In this document: piece by piece, positions 24,586 to 30,936 of the stretch | Position numbering within the stretch: position 1 is the stretch's first letter | How the letters are laid out: the number at the start of each line of letters is the position of its first letter | From: a virus | Virus record (IMG/VR): IMGVR_UViG_3300027704_000097 | Coordinates: 1-30,936 of that record | DNA: 30,936 nucleotides | Strand: one strand, 5' to 3' | The notes under the pieces: model-generated | Databases searched by the model: none | What the model was told of the DNA's origin: nothing | The model's input: the letters and a program-made list of their open reading frames with translations, nothing else | Program-made: the position numbers and the translations under genes

Positions 24586-26025
24586 TTAACCTTTAATCAA
24601 CATGAAGTTATTAGCTCCTTGAGTAACTAAACATCTTTCAGATAGGTAATGTACTTCCATTACATCTTTTCCAGAAGTTTGTGCTCCAACAGAACCAGTA
24701 ACCCAAGTCTTCATCTTGCGATCATCAGTTTCAGAAGATCTGTAACGTACATGTAGGAAAGGACGAGTTAAGTTCTTACCTAGCTGCTCATCATATACAG
24801 ATGAAACACCAGCAGGAATAACAACTCCTCTAATGGCTCCAGTATTTGAATCATTAATAAATCCTCTAGTTCCTTGATCGTTCAAGTATTTCCAATCAGA
24901 CTTGTAAAAATCATAAGATCCTCTACGGAAACCTGAGAAACCAAGATTCAACGCCATGTCCTCGCTATTGCTGAATACTCCAAAAGAACTACCAGCTGCA
25001 TAAGCGCTGTTAATGCTTCCTAGCATGTCATCAATTTTAAGAGCTGTAGGTCTATTCAAAAACATCATGTTCTCTTCAATAGCACCATTTTTATCAAACG
25101 TGGCTAACATAGCATCAAACTCAGCAAAGTTAGTTGCAGGTGTTCCAGAATCAAGACCATCTGTTACATGACCACGAGATGTGATAGCAGAAAATAATCC
25201 TTCAGTACCAAAGCCTTTAGCAGCTCCGTTAATAGAACCATCAGCAGTTGAATTACCTTCAACACCTTTAACAGATTCCATCATTGACATTTCTAGATAA
25301 TCAGCAAATCTTGCTCTAGTATCACCTTCAGCTTTCAAATACCATAAGTATCCTGACTGACCTTCTTCTCCAGTAACTTCAACCCATCCAATAGCAGACG
25401 TATCAGATCCAGAAACTTCATAAAAATCCTTTAAGATAATATGCTTGTTGTTTAGTGATTTGAACTGAGGAGCGTTAGCAACTGATCTGCCTTCCTTACC
25501 TTTTCCAAATTCTGAACCATAAACAAGTATTTGATAATTTCCTGCACCTGCATCCGCTGCAAAAGCAAAGAATTGAGTTGTATAAGAAAGAATAGTAACA
25601 GCAGCATCACTTACAGCTGAAACATAACCGTTAAACTGCTTGTTTTGAGTTTTACCACCTACAAGAACTTGATCTCCTACTCTAATGCCGTGTGCTGCTC
25701 CAACGGTATTACCATCTACGTCATTTACAATAGTAAAAACGTTAGCGTCATCAGCTGTTTCATTAGTAGCCGTGTAAGCTAGGTGTAATCTACCTTGCTC
25801 AGACCATACGACTTGATCAGATTGTGAGGATTCTTCAGCTCCTACTTGACTTAAAAAACCTGAAATAGTCCTATTACCGTATATTTCAGCTTCTTTTTCC
25901 ATCAAATCAGGTAGATACTGCTGCGCCCAACCTTCATTAGCGGTCGAAGCTAGATCTAAATAATTTGTTGATAATGTTTGTTTGCGTGGTGCCGTATCTG
26001 GACCACTTGCACTTGTAATTGCCAT
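24586..26025 (-). CDS. Major capsid protein
   Basis: The 479-aa size, acidic to neutral composition, position two genes after the portal and a strong terminator right behind all fit the major head protein (HK97 fold expected). The N-terminus is MAITSASGPDTAPRKQTLST, followed by NEGWAQQYLPDLMEKEAEIY and SDQVVWSEQGRLHLAYTATN (about 70-90). Later blocks include an Ala/Gly beta region (about 110-160), TRARFADYLEMSMMESVKGV (about 240), MFLNRPTALKIDDMLGSINS and FLHVRYRSSETDDRKMKTWV (about 420), ending with a compact strand pair before MLIKG. Similar capsid proteins occur in uncultured marine phages. No protease gene is apparent in the neighbouring part of the operon, so the N-terminus may not be cleaved; that is only an inference from what is in the window. 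The leader is A-rich without an SD. Confidence 0.9.
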   Translation of the reverse strand: MAITSASGPDTAPRKQTLSTNYLDLASTANEGWAQQYLPDLMEKEAEIYGNRTISGFLSQVGAEESSQSDQVVWSEQGRLHLAYTATNETADDANVFTIVNDVDGNTVGAAHGIRVGDQVLVGGKTQNKQFNGYVSAVSDAAVTILSYTTQFFAFAADAGAGNYQILVYGSEFGKGKEGRSVANAPQFKSLNNKHIILKDFYEVSGSDTSAIGWVEVTGEEGQSGYLWYLKAEGDTRARFADYLEMSMMESVKGVEGNSTADGSINGAAKGFGTEGLFSAITSRGHVTDGLDSGTPATNFAEFDAMLATFDKNGAIEENMMFLNRPTALKIDDMLGSINSAYAAGSSFGVFSNSEDMALNLGFSGFRRGSYDFYKSDWKYLNDQGTRGFINDSNTGAIRGVVIPAGVSSVYDEQLGKNLTRPFLHVRYRSSETDDRKMKTWVTGSVGAQTSGKDVMEVHYLSERCLVTQGANNFMLIKG

Positions 26026-26037
26026 AATTGTTTTATT

Positions 26038-27282
26038 TTATTTTTTAATTTTAAATTTTAATTTTGAAGAATCATTACCTAAAACTTTAAACTTAAATCC
26101 ATCAGTGCTAGTAGAACCAGCAAGACCTTGTCTTGGATTCATGTCTATATTCTTAGACTTTGAGATACTTTCTTTCAAAGCATCTGCTTTACCTTGCTGA
26201 TAGAAGTGGTTTGCGATAGCATCTGGATTCATTGCGGTAAACATAGACTTGTGATAACCCTTAGCATCTGACATTTGATTCTTTTCATTTAGAAACTTTC
26301 CAATAAAATTACCAATGTCGCTTTGGTCTGTCTTAACTTTACCAGCATCTTTAACATTAAATCTATATTTTTTTTCACCCACGTTATATTCAAAACCTTT
26401 GAATTTATCGGAAAAAACCTCATTGGTTTTTCTATGAAATACAGACTTTTGTTCTTCAGCTAACTTCGTTGTTTGTTCAGATTCCTTATTGTAACGATTA
26501 AAGAAATCAATAGCTTTTTGCTGTTCAGGTGCTAACTTAGAACCCATTTTGATTTCTTCATAATATTTAGACTTTTGCCCGTCTAGATGGCTTTTAGCAT
26601 TAGCGACTTGCTCTTTCAACGCTAATTTTTTTCTTTTAATATCTCTTTCATCATCTACATCTTCGTCCCACAAAAAAGAATCTTCCATTAAAAAGTCTAT
26701 CTCTGCATCATCTAAATGAGGCTTTGTAGATTTATAAAACTCTTTTAGCAATTGTGAATCTGAATGCGATGAATAATCTTGATTTAATCTAACGTAGTCT
26801 TGTAGATCTCCTCCAGTTTCTTTCATGAACTCAACTACCTTTTGTATGTTTTCAGGTAGCTCTTCCCCAGTTTGTTTTTGTTCTTCAACAGCTTCATTAA
26901 CTTCATTAGTTAATTCTTCTGCTTTTTCTTCAACCTCTTCTTCTGTTATCTCCTCGAGAACGCTGTCTTGTTCATCTTTGGAAACTTGTTCTTCACTTTC
27001 TTCTGAGACTGAACCTTTGGTTGTGGTGTCTTCGCCCACTGGTTGTTTTTCTGATCTTGATTGTTCATTTTGTTTTGTTTGTTCTTCTTCTTTATTAATC
27101 ACATCTTCTTGAGATTTATTAACTTCTCTAAGATCTATTTTAGTAACTTCATCTTTTTTTAGTTTCATAGAAGGTTTTTTATTAACCTTTAAAACAGGTT
27201 CTTCTTTAACCTCTACTTGTTCTTGTTTATTTTCAGTTGTAACTTCTACAACCTCTTCTAATTGTTCTTTTTTCTTAGCCAT
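26038..27282 (-). CDS. Capsid assembly (scaffold-like) protein
   Basis: The 414-aa protein is highly charged and low in aromatic residues over its N-terminal 150 residues, where Glu, Gln, Lys and Val dominate (EEVVEVTTENKQEQVEVKEE, then EEQVSKDEQDSVLEEITEEE). A helical middle (about 150-330) includes LDDAEIDFLMEDSFLWDEDV and RDIKRKKLALKEQVANAKSH. The C-terminus is basic with repeated F-K pairs (GFKFKVLGNDSSKLKFKIKK), like tails of scaffold proteins that contact capsid subunits. It sits between portal and capsid genes, the classical position for a scaffold. It ends 12 bases before the capsid start. I infer the function from composition and position; no catalytic motif for a maturation protease is visible. 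Confidence 0.8.
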   Translation of the reverse strand: MAKKKEQLEEVVEVTTENKQEQVEVKEEPVLKVNKKPSMKLKKDEVTKIDLREVNKSQEDVINKEEEQTKQNEQSRSEKQPVGEDTTTKGSVSEESEEQVSKDEQDSVLEEITEEEVEEKAEELTNEVNEAVEEQKQTGEELPENIQKVVEFMKETGGDLQDYVRLNQDYSSHSDSQLLKEFYKSTKPHLDDAEIDFLMEDSFLWDEDVDDERDIKRKKLALKEQVANAKSHLDGQKSKYYEEIKMGSKLAPEQQKAIDFFNRYNKESEQTTKLAEEQKSVFHRKTNEVFSDKFKGFEYNVGEKKYRFNVKDAGKVKTDQSDIGNFIGKFLNEKNQMSDAKGYHKSMFTAMNPDAIANHFYQQGKADALKESISKSKNIDMNPRQGLAGSTSTDGFKFKVLGNDSSKLKFKIKK

Positions 27283-27312
27283 AATATAATATAATAAAAA
27301 ATGTAAAAATAA

Positions 27313-29736
27313 TTACCTAGGTTCAAACGAACCTAAGTCAAAACCACCCAATGTATCATTACCTGATGATTCAAAATTCTTAGGAGGTTTTTCGTTTTTT
27401 CTTTGATCAATCAACTCTGATTGTTGACTGGCTTGTATCTTAGTTCTTTTGTCTTTTCTGTCTTCTTTTTCTTTTTCTTTACCTTGTACTGATTGAACCT
27501 CCATTTGCTTTAACTGCATGTTCATTTGAAACTCTAATTGCATCAGCTCTTTTTTAGCTTGAATTTCAACCTGCATTTTCTGCATGTCTAGTTGTGACTT
27601 TAGCTTTTCCAATTCACTATCTATTTGAATCAATGCTTGCTGCTTTTTAACCTCTGATTGCGCAGCTGCTTCTTGTTGTTGAGCATTTGCTTGAGCCTGA
27701 GCTTGAACGTTTTGTTGGGAAATCTCTTGATCTTTCTTTTGTTTTTTCTGTCTTCTTAATTTAAGTAATTGATTTGCTAATTTAATGTTATTTATTTCTC
27801 TTAAATCTATAGCGTCTTCTAAATCAATGGTTTTTTGTTGAACAGCTACTTGAATATTATTTTCAAGCATTTGCTTTTCTTCTTCGTCTGGTTTTAGTTC
27901 TATGAATATACCAAAGTCGTGAATATGTAAGTTAGACATTTCTTCTAACGTAGCAACGTTATGAACACCTATACTTTGTATAAAAGCCTCTCTTGTAGGA
28001 GAATACTCTATTATGTCTGATATTCTTAACGACAAACACTCTGCTAGCTCGGAAGTTAAATGAACTCCACCTTGAAGTATATGTCTTGTTGCTGTATTTG
28101 AGTTTGCTGCTGCTAGCTTTTGTACACCTACTAATGCTTTAGGGTCAGGTGTGCTACCATCTCTAGCTTCATTCAATCCAGTTACGTCTCTTATCATTTG
28201 TAGATAATAATTATACGTCTGAATAAGTGTCTGCATTTTTTGACCACCACTACCACTAGATATCTCTTGAATTGGAATCTTACCTGGATTCATATCACCG
28301 TCAGATGTTAGTGATCTACCTATAATACTACCAGTTTGAAAGAACATATTAAGCGCTTCCTGCGGGTTGTAGTTAGTCCCATTACCTAAATCAACTTCTG
28401 CTATACCATCAGCATCTAAGTAAACACCATCTGGTATCATGCGAGATAAAACTTGCTGTAGCTTTAAATGAGTTAATTGAATCATATCAGCAAAGCCAGT
28501 TATTCTGCTTACTAGTGATTCTATTTTGCCATTATACATTCTAGGTGCAACAATACTGTAATTCATTTTTACTTTAGTATTGTCACTCTTTGGCCTCATC
28601 ATGTTCTTAGCCATTTCCCACTTTAGTAACTTCTTAGTACCAAGTATTAAAGCTCCTTCGTATAACACTTCTAATGATCTAGATACTTTTTCAAAGTTTT
28701 CATCAAGTACTTCTGTAGGAGGATTAAATTGATCATCTTTTATTAGTATTTTACTAGCTCCAGTGCTAGTTGTTTTAACCTTATAAACCTCATTCATGTA
28801 GGTCTTATAGTTAAAATACAATACCTTTATTTGGTTAGAATCAGAGTTATCACCGTTTAGGTTAGCTCTACTGTACCCACGTTTTTTAGAACTTGGTTGT
28901 GTTGTTATTTCTTCTAAATCCTCAGTTGTTAGATCAGGAAATTGTTTTTTTAATTCATTAATAGGTATTGTTTTTACTTCACCAACATAATATATATCTT
29001 CAAACTCTGGTGATTCAGTATATGAATATACTAAATTAGCAGGATCCACGTATTCTACTTTAACACCTTCTGATTTTGAAAACGTATTTTTAACAGCACC
29101 TATACCTATAACAGTTAAATCATAGTTTATTCTTTTTCTAATAGAATTGTACTTGTTTTTGTTAAGTAAAACGTTTATAGCTTGCTCTTCAGCTAATTCT
29201 ACGTTTTGCTTATATGACAATTGCATGTGCAACTCTAGTTCTTCCTTAGAATCTGGAAGTTCATCTTCTGGTGTTGATGAAAGATTTATATTAAAGTTTT
29301 GTCTAAAAAAATTATCAAAGTTTTTTAATCTCATGTCAGTCAATATACTTTCCATATATTCTGTCCTCTTGCTAACTCCATAAGGATCTTGAGAATAAGC
29401 TTTTATATCAAACGTTCTTTCAGATATACCATTAACAACAATATCAACAAACTTAGGTATTATAGGTATTGGTTTCCAGTCTAAATTAAGATAAGACAAA
29501 TCACCATTTATAGATAACTCGTCTTTATATTTCTGTGTAGACTGCTCTCCTCTAGCATATAGTCTAAGTCTATGATAACTTGTTTCGTTACTTTTAAATC
29601 TATTTCCTCCAGACTCAGTGTCTATCCATTCAGACTCTATAGCTTGGCCTACCTTTAGACCATATTCCATACTTACCTTCTCTAAATCGCTAACTACTTG
29701 ACTAGGAAATAAATTACTACTAATTGAATGAGCCAT
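27313..29736 (-). CDS. Portal protein
   Basis: This 807-aa protein follows terminase by 4 bases and precedes the assembly protein. The portal forms the ring at the capsid vertex through which DNA is pumped and released. Portal-like features are the N-terminal helical region and YLNLDWKPIPIIPKFVDIVV (about 85-105), VEYVDPANLVYSYTESPEFE and DIYYVGEVKTIPINELKKQF (about 225-265), and the clip/wing part leading to MIRDVTGLNEARDGSTPDPK (about 510-530), a block typical of portals near the crown. The last 190 residues or so are a long Gln/Lys/Glu coiled-coil tail with a Gln-Ala segment (QAQAQANAQQQEAAAQSEVK, about 675-695), longer than in compact portals. The large size matches portals of big podoviruses, including crAss-like ones. 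Confidence 0.92.
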   Translation of the reverse strand: MAHSISSNLFPSQVVSDLEKVSMEYGLKVGQAIESEWIDTESGGNRFKSNETSYHRLRLYARGEQSTQKYKDELSINGDLSYLNLDWKPIPIIPKFVDIVVNGISERTFDIKAYSQDPYGVSKRTEYMESILTDMRLKNFDNFFRQNFNINLSSTPEDELPDSKEELELHMQLSYKQNVELAEEQAINVLLNKNKYNSIRKRINYDLTVIGIGAVKNTFSKSEGVKVEYVDPANLVYSYTESPEFEDIYYVGEVKTIPINELKKQFPDLTTEDLEEITTQPSSKKRGYSRANLNGDNSDSNQIKVLYFNYKTYMNEVYKVKTTSTGASKILIKDDQFNPPTEVLDENFEKVSRSLEVLYEGALILGTKKLLKWEMAKNMMRPKSDNTKVKMNYSIVAPRMYNGKIESLVSRITGFADMIQLTHLKLQQVLSRMIPDGVYLDADGIAEVDLGNGTNYNPQEALNMFFQTGSIIGRSLTSDGDMNPGKIPIQEISSGSGGQKMQTLIQTYNYYLQMIRDVTGLNEARDGSTPDPKALVGVQKLAAANSNTATRHILQGGVHLTSELAECLSLRISDIIEYSPTREAFIQSIGVHNVATLEEMSNLHIHDFGIFIELKPDEEEKQMLENNIQVAVQQKTIDLEDAIDLREINNIKLANQLLKLRRQKKQKKDQEISQQNVQAQAQANAQQQEAAAQSEVKKQQALIQIDSELEKLKSQLDMQKMQVEIQAKKELMQLEFQMNMQLKQMEVQSVQGKEKEKEDRKDKRTKIQASQQSELIDQRKNEKPPKNFESSGNDTLGGFDLGSFEPR

Positions 29737-29740
29737 ATTT

Positions 29741-30936
29741 TTACTTTATTATTGTTGATGAATTTCCTTCGTTTTTATATCTTGAGAAACCAATACTTAT
29801 ATTTTGTTTTTCTTTATTTACGTTGGGTGAATACAGATGCCTGTTACAAGCCATAACTGCTAAACCTGAGCTTATAGCTGCATCAAACTTTGTTCTATTG
29901 TTTATGTCAAATTTTGACCAATCATTAAGAGTTTCATTGAAATATAAATCGCCATAATTACCATTTTGCTTTAAACCCACGTGTTCTTGTATATACATTT
30001 CAATAGCGGCAGCGTGTGATTGCTTTATATCTTCACTAGAGTTAGGTATACCACCTATTTCTTTTTCTGTTGTAGATAATTTATTCCAAACCTTGTCAGG
30101 TCTATTCATTGAATAACCTCTATAACCTCTACGTCTTATGTAATATAAAAGTCTAGGTTTATTGTTTTCAGCTAGTATTGGCATACCATAGAATATTAAT
30201 GCCATTAAAACATCTTCAAAGAAAATCTCAGCGGTCTGAGGTCTAGCAACATATTCTAAGAAAAAGTGATTTGGAGGAGCATCTTCCATGGAAAACTTGG
30301 TGAGGCCATGAAGAGCTCCTTTGGAACCTTGCCCGTCGACAGTCCCCGAAATATCATAACTATCACAACCAAAAGCACCGATATGTAAATTACCAGGTGA
30401 TTTATAACCATTTCTATCTACTATATTATTTTGTAGATGTAGCGGTGGCGTCCAGCTTATGTTAAACCTACCCTTAGCATCAGGATAAAATATAACTTTT
30501 GAATCCTTAACGCCATTGACCCATTGAAAATTACCTCTAGTAGTTCTTGCACTACTTGATATGTCTTCGTTGTAATCTATTTGTTCGTAGATCTTAGCTA
30601 AGTTAAATATACTATTCTTAGTTTCATCTCGGAAAGCATGCTCTTCGGTTCTAGGAAATTGCCTATAAAACTCATTAAGAGCATCTCCATCACTCTTTAG
30701 ACCATCAACTTCATTTTGCCAATGTTCTAGTATTCCTATATCTATTGTTTCTCCGTATGGTCCTTTGACCTCTGTTTCAGGAGTGTCAAAAACTGGTTGA
30801 CCATATTCGTCAATAAAACCTTCATAATTCCACTCCATAGGAATAAAAAGACTGTAAAGACCAGTACTGGTTTGTCCGTTTTTGTTTCTTTTATTGACAT
30901 CTGATCCTTTATATAATTTTCTAAAATTATCTCCTC
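29741..30936 (-). CDS. terL: Terminase large subunit, 5' partial (nuclease half)
   Basis: TerL is the packaging motor: an ATPase pulls DNA into the capsid and a nuclease cuts it. The window keeps the C-terminal nuclease part. The first in-window Met is at 30838, but the frame stays open to the right edge and reads as protein (DVNKRNKNGQTSTGLYSLFI), so the ATPase domain and true start lie outside. Counting from that Met, the RNase H-like nuclease begins with GAFGCDSYDIS (Asp159 and Asp162). A second region is IFFEDVLMALIFYGMPILAE, and a last acidic site is FDAAISSGLAV. The RRRGYRGYSMNRPD block lies between them. It is followed after 4 bases by the portal gene, as usual. Confidence 0.93.
   Translation of the reverse strand, partial: GDNFRKLYKGSDVNKRNKNGQTSTGLYSLFIPMEWNYEGFIDEYGQPVFDTPETEVKGPYGETIDIGILEHWQNEVDGLKSDGDALNEFYRQFPRTEEHAFRDETKNSIFNLAKIYEQIDYNEDISSSARTTRGNFQWVNGVKDSKVIFYPDAKGRFNISWTPPLHLQNNIVDRNGYKSPGNLHIGAFGCDSYDISGTVDGQGSKGALHGLTKFSMEDAPPNHFFLEYVARPQTAEIFFEDVLMALIFYGMPILAENNKPRLLYYIRRRGYRGYSMNRPDKVWNKLSTTEKEIGGIPNSSEDIKQSHAAAIEMYIQEHVGLKQNGNYGDLYFNETLNDWSKFDINNRTKFDAAISSGLAVMACNRHLYSPNVNKEKQNISIGFSRYKNEGNSSTIIK

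Noticed and set aside
1611-30936. tRNA genes, CRISPR arrays, insertion sequences, integrase or attachment sites
   Set aside because: The gaps are short (all under about 100 bases) and none contains a cloverleaf-like fold, spaced repeats or terminal inverted repeats; no integrase or transposase is encoded.

Overview
The window is a piece of a tailed double-stranded DNA phage genome, AT-rich and almost fully coding. It holds most of a virion-assembly operon and the end of one nucleotide-metabolism gene. Gene content and protein style match large marine podovirus-like phages known mainly from metagenomes: a terminase, portal, assembly protein and capsid block, then a tail nozzle protein that opens like P22 gp10 and very large internal virion proteins. 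None of the minus-strand genes except one has a Shine-Dalgarno-like sequence. Most have A/T-rich leaders instead, which is typical of Bacteroidota, so a marine flavobacterial host is the best inference. A crAss-like (Crassvirales) relationship is possible but cannot be shown from this window.

Left edge, plus strand (1-1610): the C-terminal part of a class I ribonucleotide reductase large subunit, whose 5' end lies outside the window. A strong hairpin terminator follows at 1648-1676, exactly where the two transcription directions meet.

From 1675 to the right edge every gene is on the minus strand, so the operon is read right to left. In transcription order it holds: terminase large subunit (5' end outside the window), portal, acidic assembly/scaffold-like protein, major capsid protein followed by a strong terminator, a 269-aa protein, two neck/tail proteins (236 and 374 aa), a 2518-aa tail nozzle/adhesin, a 111-aa protein, a cupin-fold protein, a Gln/Ala-rich likely ejection protein (297 aa), a 506-aa helical protein, and a 2582-aa giant virion protein with a zinc-peptidase motif. 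Then come a membrane-anchored coiled-coil protein and a DUF5675 protein (possible lysis pair), and four very small, tightly coupled genes (82, 53, 41 and 41 aa). Both 41-aa genes were found by reading the sequence directly.

The genes form one morphogenesis programme: DNA packaging, capsid assembly, neck and tail, ejection proteins, then probably lysis. Capsid expression may be set apart by the terminator after the capsid gene. There are no tRNAs, CRISPR arrays, integrase or insertion sequences, and no stretch over about 100 bases lacks a gene. The least explained parts are the giant zincin protein, the roughly 1080-residue C-terminal extension of the nozzle protein, the small-gene cassette, and a hairpin at 23656-23679 overlapping a start-less reading frame.
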